From: Trichostrongylus colubriformis
Taxonomy: Eukaryota > Nematoda > Chromadorea > Rhabditida > Trichostrongylidae
Direction of reading: 5' to 3'
DNA length: 64,000 nucleotides
Assembly: GCA_963978905.1 (NCBI GenBank)
Contig: OZ022256.1
Span: 21,825,743 to 21,889,742, forward strand
The first letter of the stretch is position 1. Every line of letters starts with the position of its first letter. The position numbers and the translations under genes are program-made. This document shows, in pieces, positions 22,796 to 33,878 of this stretch. The notes below the pieces were generated by a model. That model was given only the letters and a program-made list of their open reading frames with translations, did no database searches and was not told the origin of the DNA.

Positions 22796-25700
22796 GTATG
22801 TTTGTACCACGTTATTTCTCTTAATTATTGGCTCTCATGATCAGTGCAAGGCGCCGCGAGACAATAGGTCTCTCGTGGATGCATTGTACCCGTGAATGCG
22901 GTCGTTGCACCTCTATCATATTAGCACATAACAAAGCGCAAAAAAGGAATGAATGTGTAGTGATAAATTGACGCTGTCAAAGGACGTACGTCACGGCACG
23001 ACAGTATGTATGCATTTATTGTAATTTGTCACATTGCAGTAAACTCACGCAACTCAGGTAAACTCGCAATGGGGATTTATATACAGACGAGACGGGGAGG
23101 TGCGTAGCGACTGTCACAGTCCCTGGACAGTAGAGATCCGGTAGAGATCCTTGTGATAGAGGGTGACAGAGCGCATCGCGTCAAGAGCAATGCCTATCGT
23201 ACACATTTGATTACTCACTCGCGATACCACGGGATTATGCCAGCGGTATCGGTTTTATGAGGTTACAGTAAACAAATGATGTAATATCAATCAATTCTGA
23301 ACGCTAGTTCATACAATCGAGACATGATGGTTGTGAATCTGCAGCAGCACATAATCAACGCATAACAAGGAATTGAAAGCGAAAGCTACGAATGGAAGGG
23401 TATCGCAATCGCAACCTACAATAGGGAAGTGGCTTACGAGCCATCTACGAGGATCACCCTAGACCTCGCAGTCTACGGCCAGCCACCGTCCTTTATTACT
23501 TGTCGTCTCCCACTTCTTCGCCCATGATCCTTTCATGGCCGAATTTTCGTCCAGTACTTTGACACCTCTAGACAATGTCTGGAGCGGCTGAGTGAATAGG
23601 CCTGCACGTCCCACAAACATGATCATCTACAGAGGAACTACACGCACACAGGTTGAGCAGGAGTTTCAATGTGATCACCGCCGATAATTGGTCAGTTGTG
23701 ATCCTCGAAGATGGCTCGTGCACCATATGTCTTCGGTAAATTGGGCTGCCCTCAAAAATTGCGGCACCAGCGTAGTCGGCGGTTGTGTACCGTTATGTTC
23801 AAAAATTACGTTGCTGCTTCGCACTCGCGGCGCCATCAGTACGACAGTCGGTGCGGAGTTCCGCTCAGTACGCCATGATCTGATACTATGGGGTACCTTC
23901 AGAGAAATACTAGCTGCTCCTCAAAACATCTTCTGAAAACTTCGCTTCCGTTGAGGTGACTGGCTCCATGGGTATGTATCATGCGCTGAAAGTGACACTG
24001 TAAGTGAACTTTGATGCCCTGCGCTGACTTTGGCTTTCAGGAAGGGGTACTGTGCAGAGAGTGTCAAAAAGTTATTACTCATGGATCACACGCGTGAAGT
24101 CTACGAATACACTGTAATGAAACAGATGATGGTAGTTAGACGAAGTGGTAATGAAATCTCCTCGAATGTTCTTCGATGAGCACGCTGCGCCCGGCCTGAA
24201 GGATTTGCGCCGTTGGTTGAGTTGTTCGTGTACATCTTCCTGATAATTCCTGGGCTCTGCCTCTACAACGCCACTTGCACTTTGAAGCTTAGACGAGGCT
24301 GCTATCATTGCTTCGACTCGCGATGGATTCTACCACGGCCTAACTTATACTATACCTTATACTGATCGAGATGCAATGGTGATAATATGCTCATTTACTT
24401 GGAAAGAAAGAGCGCCGAGTATCTAAAAAACATGTCACACAAGTGCATAACTTGATCTAGACGGCATCGACTACCGATTCTGTACAGAACTCAGTAGAGT
24501 TGTGTAGGAGCGCAACAAGTGTGGACGCCACCGATAGAGCGATGTAGCAACTCGCACTTCGCTGGGGGCCGCGCGATTTTTAGACGTAGCGGTACACACC
24601 CGCCGCTGGCAATGTGGGTACTGGCCACGCATCGGAGAACTGAGACGATTGCGCTGCATACCGATGCTTGATCGGAGACGTCTCTCGTTGCTCACCGTGA
24701 GAGCTACGAGGGTCCACTCAGTTAGTGGCCAGAATTTACATATCCGGTGACAGAGTGTGTAGAGTCAACACCTTCCGGGATGTGCAGGAAACTTACTGCG
24801 TACTCAGGAAGTATGTTTGGTGCATTTAAAATATCATGAATACTTTAAAAGTACCCAATAATGTTATAAATAATACTGTAATTTAGAAGCATTTTGAATA
24901 TTATTTTTCAGGAAATCTTGGCAAAAGATATGATATCTTTCCAGCCCTGGTCTTATGTCAATGGATGTAAATAAAGTGAAGCAGATCGTGATCATTCAAT
25001 TATGACTGCCTGCCTGCAGTGGATCTTTCTCTACATTCGCTGCTGAAAAAAGACTACTTCTTCTTATGTTCAGTGGCTGGACTGCCTTAAAGTACAACGA
25101 ATTGTGTTGTAATCTGGACAGTATACTTGTATCACTTTGCAAGGATAGTCATACACTGCTATCAATTTTTCTAGCAATTTCATCACCTTATTAGTCCTTA
25201 TCGTTGACCTTTGAAGGTACGGCTCCCCACCCTTCTATCCAGTGAATACGACCCCCTGTCGAGGAATTCTCGACTCTCGGTGTACCGTGGCAACAGGTTG
25301 TTCAGACGTGATAATGCTATCCGTCAACAGTTCTACTAATACTTTGAAAGAGATTTGAGCGCTTGGATTCCCGCTGTGCATAATGGGGCAGTTATCGAAG
25401 GTACCGCTGCCGTCGTGCGCTTGCCGACCGCTGAAATGTATAATCATAGGATCGATGCGTACCAAATTTCTACTTTATCTGCAGAATAGGAGTTAAACCG
25501 TGGCCACGAATTACTTACCGAGTTCTTGACTGTTCTTAGCTTTCATCAGCCGTGTCACCCGAAATGACTTTCGATCTGTTCCGCGGCTTGTGGAGAAACG
25601 ATATTCACTCATTGCCCCTCTCTTAATATCGCTTTATATTCAAAAATCAACTGTGAACTTGTGCCAGGCAAGTGATAATGAACCACACGATTCGACACTT

Positions 25701-25850
25701 TTTAGCCATACAACCTCAATGATTTAAGAGTAAGCGAAACATTTATTTTAATTAGAAATTCTCTCGAAATGGCATCTAAAGGCAGCATAATAGGCAAAGC
25801 GATTATTGAGAAATCCCTAAAAGAAGTTAGTCACATGAAACTAGAGACCC
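22796..25850. other. Unassigned intergenic DNA downstream of GT11
   Basis: No gene recognised. A possible GT11 last exon could start after the acceptor TCACATTGCAG near 23,038, giving about seven more residues before a stop, but this is weak. Short open frames at 23,688-23,936 and 24,075-24,695 have no recognisable domain. A copy of the dispersed palindromic core (GTCGAGGAATTCTCGAC) is at about 25,257-25,273. Confidence 0.4.
25245..25278. repeat. Dispersed palindromic core, representative copy
   Basis: ACGACCCCCTGTCGAGGAAT then TCTCGACTCTCGGTGT; GTCGAG and CTCGAC pair across GAATT. Nearly the same text occurs at about 9,384-9,420. Related cores open DR1 (13,935 and 45,640) and lie near 57,895. 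Confidence 0.75.
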
Positions 25851-26145
25851 AAGAAGCCGATTTATGGCGAAATTCCCGTCGAAGAGCGCACCTCCGAGTT
25901 GTAGAAATGGTGTAACTGTTAACAGCTGACGCCTTCAGATGACGGGCCCAAGAAGCCGATTTATGGCGAACTCTCGTTGAAAAGCGCACCTCCGAGTCGC
26001 AGAAACGGTGTAACTGTTAACAGCTGACGCCTTTAGATGACGGGCCCAAGAAGCCGATTATGGCGAAATTCTCGTTTAAAAGCGCACCACCGAGTTGCGG
26101 AAACGGTGTAACGGTTGACAGCTGACGCCTTTGGATAACAGACCC
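25851..26145 (+). repeat. Three tandem copies of a 98-99 base unit
   Basis: Units begin AAGAAGCCGATTTATGGCGA at 25851, 25950 and 26048 and each ends in GACGGGCCC or a variant of it. Copies are roughly 85-90 percent alike by eye. The unit contains GTAACTGTTAACAGCTGACG. It lies upstream of the Ty3/gypsy relic; whether it belongs to that element is unknown. Confidence 0.9.
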
Positions 26146-26533
26146 TGCCTCCAAGCGAGCTGAATCCCAGTTGGCTACGGTTGGTGTGGCCAAGGAGATG
26201 CGACAGGGTTAAAGTATCGCGGCGTGCTTTCTCAGTTTCAGCTTAAAGCTCACTCCGGATAGGTACTCCCGTCTTTCAAAACTTCCGTTCGTGTTCACGA
26301 CTTGGCGACATGTCAGTGGAAAACTCGTCCGGACTACTGACCCTTGACGGAAAAACCGTCGCGTAGAGCATCAACGATGAGAAGGAGGTCCCATTTCTTG
26401 GGTTTTTAGCCATTTCCTTCCTTTTTTTCTTCGCAGTCGTATTATTAAGTCCTTCGACCATCATATTCACTACATTTTTAATGGTTCATTCGAATTCCCC
26501 TATTGCTGCCTTCAAGATGCTGATCACAGCTGA

Positions 26534-26607
26534 TGATCAATGTGTTACGCATCGATCCTACGATCATATATGATCAATGTGTTACGCATCGATCCTACGA
26601 TCATATA
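26534..26607 (+). repeat. 37-base perfect tandem duplication
   Basis: The 37-base unit starting TGATCAATGTGTTACGCATC occurs twice back to back. Non-coding; probably a recent slippage or repair duplication. Confidence 0.9.
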
Positions 26608-26789
26608 AGATATCATTTATAAGTACTGGGACTGTTTGCCGCTCCAAATGTTTTTAATTGAATTGTCTCAAACAAAGTAGCACTAATCTGACGCTGGAGA
26701 ACATCAACGCAGAAATTGTATGTCATACTTGAAGAGATTTAGATTTATTACACGTTCAAAGAACAAGTGGGTGGGCAATGCTATATAAA

Positions 26790-27281
26790 TTATCAACGTC
26801 ACCAAAGTAACGGCAAGCTGGACGAATACTTGATGGTACTGAAAACCTTTTCACAGACTAAAAATGAATTACTCGGATTGATATGCGCAGTAAAAAAAAT
26901 TCTACAAGTACAAGTACATTTTTGAAAGGAAGTTCCGACTGCTTATGGACCACAAGCCATTAATAGCAATATTTGGTGGCATAAAAGGTGTTAGAGTATG
27001 TTTCTTGAACCGACTAATGTGATAGGCAATTATCCTACTGAGATACGATTTCAACATTGAGCATTTTAGAAAAGTTTGGTCAAGTCGATGGACTGCCGAG
27101 ACTGTTGCAAAAGCTCCCAGAAAAAATGTCTATAGCGGCAGTAAAAATGATCTAGCAGAGCAACTGAGGAGCTGCATAAGGCTATTGCCGCTAATCCATC
27201 CCGATGTAAAGCACTACACGGAACAAGACCCAGTTCTGAGAAAAATCAAGGCGTTGATTGAGCATGGAAAACGGCTAAAAC
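26790..27281 (+). mobile_element. Ty3/gypsy-type pol relic, RNase H part
   Basis: In two frames the + strand reads FSQTKNELLGLICAVKKI, then ERKFRLLMDHKPLIAIFGG and NRLM.AIILLRYDFNIEH, which follow the order of the RNase H domain of Ty3/gypsy retrotransposons (the DHKPL block is characteristic). Stops and frameshifts show it is dead. The next pol segment (integrase) resumes after 28060, because a tRNA-bearing insertion splits the relic. Confidence 0.8.
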
Positions 27282-27391
27282 TGAGCATAAACTGATTTTG
27301 ATATTTTTGATTTTAGATAGCTGCTGAATATCGCCGCAGCTCGCGATGCGAAAGTTACTACTAGGATGCTGAGTTATGGGCAAAAGCTTCG

Positions 27392-27463
27392 GTGTCGGAC
27401 GGGACTCGAACCCGCACTTCATCCTTTCCGGGGATATGTGCTAATCCATTACACTACCGACAC
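27392..27463 (-). tRNA. tRNA-like sequence, copy 1 (possible pseudogene)
   Basis: A 72-base cloverleaf: acceptor GTGTCGG pairs perfectly with CCGACAC; D stem GTGT/GCAC with loop AATGGATTA; anticodon stem TATCC/GGATG; loop CCGGAAA; T stem GCGGG/CCCGT with loop TTCGAGT. Internal promoter boxes are good (A: TAGTGTAATGGA; B: GGTTCGAGTCC). The central triplet of the 7-base loop is GGA (a serine anticodon), but position 33 is C instead of the near-universal U and there is no long variable arm, so it is not a normal serine tRNA. The D loop is arginine-like. Confidence 0.7.
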
Positions 27464-27691
27464 CCCTTTCCCCTTAACTCAGCTTCTGAATGGTATATTT
27501 ACCATAGCTTATCAGCACTCACACGTATAACGTGTTGAGCCGGTTGGCCAATATCGGCATCGAACCGTGAAGCTGAAAGCTTGAGTAGATACTGATTTTG
27601 ATATTTTTGATTTTAGATAGCTGCTGAATATCGCCGCAGCTCGCGATGCGAAAGTTACTACTAGGATGCTGAGTTATGGGCAAAAGCTTCG

Positions 27692-27763
27692 GTGTCGGAC
27701 GGGACTCGAACCCGCACTTCATCCTTTCCGGGGATATGTGCTAATCCATTACACTACCGACAC
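27692..27763 (-). tRNA. tRNA-like sequence, copy 2 (possible pseudogene)
   Basis: Identical to the copy at 27392-27463, 300 bases downstream, in the same orientation. Same cloverleaf, same C at position 33. Confidence 0.7.
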
Positions 27764-27941
27764 CCCTTTCCCCTTAAGCTTTTGCCCATAACCGAAGCTT
27801 TTGCCCATAACTCAGCATCCTAGTAGTTTCAGCTTCACGGTTCGATGCCGATATTGGCCAACCGGCTCAACACGTTATACGTGTGAGTGCTGATAAGCTA
27901 TGGTAAATATACCATTCAGAAGCCGAGTTAAGGGGAAAGGG

Positions 27942-28013
27942 GTGTCGGTAGTGTAATGGATTAGCACATATCCCCGGAAAGGATGAAGTGCGGGTTCGAG
28001 TCCCGTCCGACAC
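27942..28013 (+). tRNA. tRNA-like sequence, copy 3 (inverted; possible pseudogene)
   Basis: Same 72-base sequence on the opposite strand, in the inverted part of the insertion. Upstream it has the same 110-base leader (ending AAGGGGAAAGG) as the other copies and downstream the same GAAGCTTTTGCCCATAACTC. No T-run terminator follows directly. Confidence 0.7.
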
Positions 28014-28059
28014 CGAAGCTTTTGCCCATAACTCAGCATCCTAGTAGTGAGCATAAACT

Positions 28060-28741
28060 ATTGACCATTCCCTGCGGGAGGTGAAAAAAGGCTTTATCGC
28101 TCGTCAGTATGACTGAAGGCAGAGTCATTAATCCAAAGAAGCTAGGATATGGTGTAAGCTACGTATTTTATCCTACCAACAACAAAGACTGTGAAACTGT
28201 CGCAGGAAACCGCTCTAGATGATAAAAAAACGCGAAAAATTCACTAATACGACATTAAAACCTTGCTCGACGGCTACGCTATGGCAAAGAATTTATGTGG
28301 ATTTCCCTCGACCAACAGATGGCCGCCGTTACCTGGTCGTAGTAGATGCATTCAACAAGTGGGCGGGAGTAGTGGAACTGACCACAACCTCTGTTGCTTG
28401 ATCTCTAAATGAATAGGATAAAATGTTTGCGAGATACGGGTTTCCACCAACCATCGTAAGCGACAAAGAACTCAGTTCTAGTCAAAGCTCTTTAGAAGAT
28501 GTGTGATGAAGGAAGAATTGCATATATGGCATCGACCATACATAATCCTCAATCGGACGGACGAGCAGAAAGGTTCGTTGACACGCTGAAGCGAAGTGCC
28601 AGCAAACCCAAAGAAGAAAGAAGACCGTCCGAAGATGTGCTAAATACTGTTCAACAAGCCTACAGGAAAACACCAAATAGCAATTTACAGGAAAACACTC
28701 CAGCAGAATTATTTATTGCAGAGTTATCTGTGACCGACTAA
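28060..28741 (+). mobile_element. Ty3/gypsy-type pol relic, integrase part
   Basis: From about 28,280 the frames read WQRIYVDFPRPTDGRRYLVV then VDAFNKWAGVVELTTT, matching the start of the retroviral-type integrase core with its first catalytic aspartate (VDF). Next comes RYGFPPTIVSDKE with the second catalytic aspartate (VSDNG in intact elements), and then STIHNPQSDGRAERFVDTLK with the third catalytic residue (glutamate in AER). QENTPAELF matches the typical end of the core. There are several stops and frameshifts between these blocks. No LTRs were recognised. Confidence 0.85.
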
Positions 28742-28744
28742 GCA

Positions 28745-30335
28745 TGTTGATGTATGAGTGACAGAAATGGTTCTGTATTCAATTTGACTTCACGAACAGA
28801 AGAATGTGTCCGGTAACTTCTCATCGAAATGTTTAAGCGCCGCGCCTGTCGTGTAGTGAAAAGTGAAAATAAGCAAAAGATCTTCACAGCGATTGCACTG
28901 GATTGCCTTCCCGAGTTGCTTATTTGAAGAAGTGAACAAATAAACGATGTTCACGGAAAATCCGGAAATGGACGAAGTACCCTCTCGGTATCTTGGAGAG
29001 TGCCGTGCTGCACTGTTGTGATTCTTGAACTAGATGACTCATAAAGTCCGTTGGATGTCAGCTGCAGATGATACAAATGTGGTACATCAGTTGCAAAAAA
29101 AGAGCATCTTCGATGATTGGAAGTAGCTCTATTGAGAGTAAAAGTACTACTCATCGCCTGCCTCTTCCTCGAGTGGGGATGGGTTTCGCACTTGCTGTAG
29201 TGCTATAGGGTCTATCGTGTATATTCAGCAGCAAAACAGAAGTCAACACAAGTAGCAAAAAGTGGTGACAGATGATAAATTGAGCATACGCTCTCTCGAA
29301 TTCATTAAACTAAAGAATGCGAGATATTCGCCTCTATAACAGTTGCCTTTAAAGTTTTATAGATATTAGATGAAGTAAGAAGAAGGTCGAAAAGAACAGT
29401 TTCCATCAATCGACTGCGAAGAGAAGTTCTTAACAGTCTACGCAGTAGACTACGTGTTTCTTCGCATCTGGATCTGCATTAGTAACAGGATCAGATACGT
29501 GCTATATCTTCATATACAACTCAATATCTATACCTCACTGAGCTTGCCCTCCCCATCCACAATTTTTATCTAGGAGCTATTTTTTCCCAGAATTTTTTTA
29601 CCATGTCTGTTAAAATCGGTAAGGTACGAAGGAACTAATAAAAGGTACGCTCTTCCTGCACCTGAGCGCTAGCTGGTGGAGAAGACTACCTGACTGGAAA
29701 AAATTAAATCTGCCTACTGCCTTTGTACTGTTTAAATGTTGAGGGGTACAATAGAAAGCAGCTCGCAAGATTCGCAAGGTTATTGATTTTTCATGTAAAT
29801 TCTACTATTTTCTACGAGTTTCTGCTATGAATTCTGTACGTCTTCACCGTTGCAATCACATCATTCGGTCCCACCTAAGGTGATAACAGCAACTCATAGA
29901 ATAGTGAATAGCTTTAGCTTCAGCCTCTATTGGTGCTGTCGCACCATCAAAACACAACTATCACAATACATGATCTCCGTTAAACTCAAATGAAGATTTC
30001 GGTCACTTTCATACTTTCGGCGGCAACTGAGAAACCGCCGCTGTCAACATCGAAGTTATTACAATCCGCTCGACCAAACCATACCACAGTGTGATGATCG
30101 CGGCAAAAGCGCGAGAGAATCTTAGACGAAATTTGGGTTTTCTGCATGAATCTTTGCATAGTGCTAAACTGAAGCAAGATTCGCGCGTACTCTACACGAT
30201 CACCTTACTGTTGTATGGTTGGTAGAACGTATAAACGCGTTGCAGCAGCTCCACCGCGGAGCGTATTCGATAGCAGCCGTCGACGCCGGCGTCGCAAAGT
30301 ATGAGAGCGGCCTCTCCTGTAAACACACTCGTGAT
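28745..30335. other. Unassigned region after the gypsy relic
   Basis: No gene or complete repeat recognised. It may contain the degraded 3' end and LTR of the Ty3/gypsy element. Near 30,075-30,105 a short stretch (CCATACCACAGTGTGATGAT) repeats text found at 6057-6077 at the start of the RTE relic. Confidence 0.35.
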
Positions 30336-30338
30336 ATA

Positions 30339-30503
30339 CAGTCCATTTCAAAGCGCCTGGCAGGGCGTGGCCTGCGGACTTGAGTGAGTGGCGAGAGTGA
30401 GAGTACGTGGCTAGAGTGAGAGTGTGTGGCGGGGTGAGAGAGTTTGATACACTCTCATCCACGTCCGTAGGCCATGCCTTGCCAGCCGCTCCGAAATGAA
30501 CTG
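30339..30503. mobile_element. 165-base Tc1/mariner-type MITE with TA duplication
   Basis: Terminal inverted repeats of about 40 bases (CAGTCCATTTCAAAGCGCCT on the left, complement of CAGTTCATTTCGGAGCGGCT on the right) flank a GTGAGAGT-rich interior. TA is present on both sides (30337-30338 and 30504-30505). Confidence 0.88.
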
Positions 30504-30791
30504 TAATTAGCTATCTGCTGGCCGCGGTGAACTGCTTCTCTGCTTATTTGTCTCTTTGCCGTTCTTGGTACCCTGATCCGAAAGTTCAACGTCGGCCGAG
30601 GAAAAGAAGTGAACTGTTTTGACTGAGATTGCGATGGTTGGGACGTGAACCAAAATTACCCAGTGTTGGGAAAAAATGAGAGCAGAGGAGATTGTACTTC
30701 TGTCTTCTTATTCGCAATGATGCGAGGGAGCAAACCGGCCGTCTTGCAACTGGTTCTCATTATAGTGCGGTAGCTGATTTCCCGCCCAATA

Positions 30792-30859
30792 GGTGGAACC
30801 TCAGGGCCTGTGAGGACGACGACTCAGTCGAAACGTTAGGCCATTTCAAGTGTTCCACC
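30792..30859 (+). other. Hammerhead-like repeated motif, copy 2
   Basis: GGTGGAAC at 30792-30799 is complementary to GTTCCACC at 30852-30859. Between them lie CTGTGAGGACGACGACTCAG and TCGAAACGTTAGGCC. The GAC/GTC stem and GAAAC are kept; the CTGANGA block reads CTGTGAG. Confidence 0.4.
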
Positions 30860-30863
30860 AGTC

Positions 30864-33060
30864 AACCTCTAAAGGCACATATTAATTATGGAGAATTCTC
30901 CAAACTGTGCCGCTAGGGTTCTTCTCTCTGGTGTGCGAAGCTCTATCGCTTCGTAAGAAAGTGGTGACCAACCGACAGTCATTGAAATTCCCCCAACGCT
31001 GCAAGACGGCTTTGAAGGAAGCTGAGGAGGTCAGTCTTGGCTACGAGTACGAAAGCAGTATCAAGCAAAGTGAGCGGGATCATCACTTGGATGACAGTGG
31101 CAAGCTGGGAAGTTTTTGTGCACCATATTATTGTCTAAGAACCGTGGCAAGAGCGAGAAGTCATAGTCAAAAAATCGATGGCGATTACCACTTCTGTGAA
31201 GCCGAAAACAACTTATAAATCATGCGCTATTGCGAAGCTACACGCCACCTTAAGTCACTTTAATTTTTCATTTTTACTTCACTTTCTGTCGTTTCATCGG
31301 TGTATTCACTCACTATGACATGCACAAAAGTTACCTGCAACAAATACCCGAAGCATCGGATAATCGATTAGCTTCCTGTATAATTTTACAGAGTCCTAGT
31401 GGAAGAAAAATGGGATACTGGTTTTGAGATCGTCTATCTGAGCTTGTCAATACTTCCCCAAAAAAAGAATCGGGATGGCAAACAGTACCTTAACAGTACC
31501 CAGGGTGCGATAGAGTTACCGTGGATGGAGAAGTGCCTACACTAAAGTCAAACATAGCCACACAGATAGCCGCACATTCTTCATCTGATCGGCGATACGA
31601 TCGATCCATACGACACAGAATTTCGCAGAGGAGGTGATATCAGACGGTGAGATCTACACTGCTCAAATCTCCCGCTACTGCACCAGCATGTCGGATGCAA
31701 CTAAACTGCACAGGACCCTTGTGCGAAAGACTTCCGCACACTTGATAAGGCCGACGAGAGACCAATAAGACTATGCAAATCATGTAATGAGCTGATGCGT
31801 GCTCAGCAGCGTATGTTGGAAACAAACTTCATATCATTGAGACCGTTTCTGATCTTCATAAACATGTCTTATATTGTCAGCTTGCATCATCAGTAGTGTC
31901 CTGTCGCATGACAACTAAATTGCATAGAAATCTTGTACATTGATAAGGCCGACGAGAGTCCATTGTAACTATGTGAATACATGTACAAATGTAATTATGG
32001 AATGCCATAATACGCATGTAAAAACTTGAAGAATGTATATAGACATGATGTATATAGATATTATTTAGTTACATTAGGCGATCATGGCTGTCGAGGGACA
32101 TAGGTTACGAAATCGGTAGGCAACTTCGACAGTCATGTAAACTAGTACGATATTGTCTCTCCTAATCTCCATGAGGATCTCTCAAGTTAGAGATTATTGG
32201 GGAACCCTCACACCTCAGATATGCTTCAAGGGCTAACATATATACTGGTGGCCACAAGCCAAAATTGTATCTCATAACCCCAAACCGGTTCTTCACCTCA
32301 CTTGTTATTTACTATTCACTGTTTCATCGATCAACCATTTTATTCCGAAGTTTAAATGCGTGCCTTCTTGGACGGTTCAGTCCTCCATTACCTGTCATAT
32401 TTGCCTCGTCTAACAATATCTTCAGTTCTACTAACTTCTAGTGGAAAGGACGCCCCGAAGGCTCTAAAGAAGAAACGACAATGAACGATCTGTGCAGCTG
32501 GAGTCACCAGCTCAGCAACAGAGCAAAGAAGTTATTTCTTCCCCACTGTATTCGGAGCTAGTGTAAAACCAGAAGAGAAAACTTCGGCTGAAGCGGGAAA
32601 AAGATTAGGAAGAAGACATCCACTGGACCACCAAGAAAAGACAGGTTGAGAATTGGCGACCAAGGACAATTCTTCTCACTTTGGTACAATTTCTTTCAAA
32701 CGCTGGATTGCATTCCAGCGGCTATGGACAGGCCCCGCTTCACAGGCGATGAGAAGCGGGAGTCTTACCAGTGACTTGATCTGTCTAACACATACCAAAA
32801 ATGCGTCGAGCATTACGGTATGCTTTGTATGTTTTCGCGGAACCCGATTTACAGTAAGAAAAGAGAAACTCTTACATTCACATGCATTCATACAGCACAA
32901 GGCCTTCGCAAACGGAAACTATTTTCTCTCAGTTATAAAGCCCCTCACGTCAAACAATCTCACTCCGCTGAGAATTCATTAGGCGCATACACTTACGTTC
33001 CGACATCAGCTGCAAATCGCTTCCTACATTCAAGATGAGCTCTTCTTATCGTGAACTTAC
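30864..33060. other. Unassigned region upstream of the BEL/Pao gag
   Basis: No gene recognised. Two diverged direct repeats sharing TTGATAAGGCCGACGAGAG lie at about 31,742 and 31,938. The stretch from about 32,000 may contain the leader or LTR of the BEL/Pao element, but I could not find matching LTRs. Confidence 0.35.
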
Positions 33061-33132
33061 TACCCCAAGCAACGTCTTATTAGATATCTACATGATGCTA
33101 AGGATATGATTTTGGATTGTGACAAGTATTAG

Positions 33133-33732
33133 GAGGGTTGGCAATTCCCACCTTCTCGTAAGGAACTTCACGTTTTCATAAGTACCCAACGTAATGTCGT
33201 AAACAGTATCATTGAGAAACTCGAAAGAAAACTTGATACTATTTCGGAAATATATGACGAAACCTTAGGCAAGCTCAGTAAGGGCACAGAGACAGCCTCG
33301 CAATTTGAAAATTATTGGACTGAGAAAGAAGGGGATGAGACAATAGAATGTACACGCGAACTTATCCAATGTCTCGAACTGAGGATTAGTGAGTTAGACA
33401 TACAGGAGATGAGAACGTCGCACTTTGAAGAGTTTGATAATATGGAACGTCAGCACTCACGTAATCCTGCGCAAACGCAACAATCGCCAACATTTGCTCC
33501 CGTCATAGGTACGGAAGTAGCTAATACGTCGCAAAACATTCCAGCGCACTGGTATCGTAAAGAGCTTCGCATACCAGAATTTTTCGGCGATCCAACGCAA
33601 TTTGAGCAGTTTTGGGAAATATTTCCCGAACTTGTACATGAGCAACCATATAGCGAAAACGAGAAGCTTACAAATTTACTTGAGAAGTGTAAGGGCGAAG
33701 CTAAGAGAGCTCTTAAATTTATCTCTCGTTAA
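33133..33732 (+). pseudogene. BEL/Pao gag fragment, N-terminal part
   Basis: An open frame without an early ATG (first ATG at 33409) that starts after the stop at 33130. It encodes a charged, probably coiled-coil segment (EKLERKLDTISEIYDETLGK) followed by the DUF1759 start WYRKELRIPEFFGDPTQFEQ and ends at TAA 33730-33732 after KRALKFISR. In an intact element it would continue into the frame at 33879. Confidence 0.8.
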
Positions 33733-33878
33733 GGTTTCTCGTACCAGATGCCTTCAAACAACTCCATGATCAGTTCCACAACGACGAGCTGAACGTGAAG
33801 TTGTTGTTAGAATAGCTAGACAAAATACCGCAATCTTCGGAATATGCATCGCAATTACATGCCACATTCAACGATAAA

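Larger units (their letters stand above)
27294..28047 (-). mobile_element. Retroposed tRNA-bearing insertion with 12-base target duplication
   Basis: A 754-base insertion splits the Ty3/gypsy pol relic and is flanked by the direct repeat TGAGCATAAACT (27282-27293 and 28048-28059). It contains two tandem copies of a unit exactly 300 bases long (27291-27477 is identical to 27591-27777) and a third, inverted partial unit at about 27,825-28,047. Each unit carries one 72-base tRNA-like sequence. Read on the minus strand, the insertion ends with an A-rich tail (ATCTAAAATCAAAAATATC) next to the target duplication, and its 5' third is inverted. Both are typical products of LINE-type target-primed insertion with twin priming. 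That mechanism is inferred. Confidence 0.85.

Noticed and set aside
23039..23060. Possible last GT11 exon
   Set aside because: Acceptor is fair and phase fits, but only seven residues without family similarity; kept as a note, not as an exon.
27291..27777. CRISPR-like direct repeats
   Set aside because: Two 187-base identical blocks 300 bases apart are tandem tRNA-bearing units in a eukaryotic retroposon, not short repeats with spacers.
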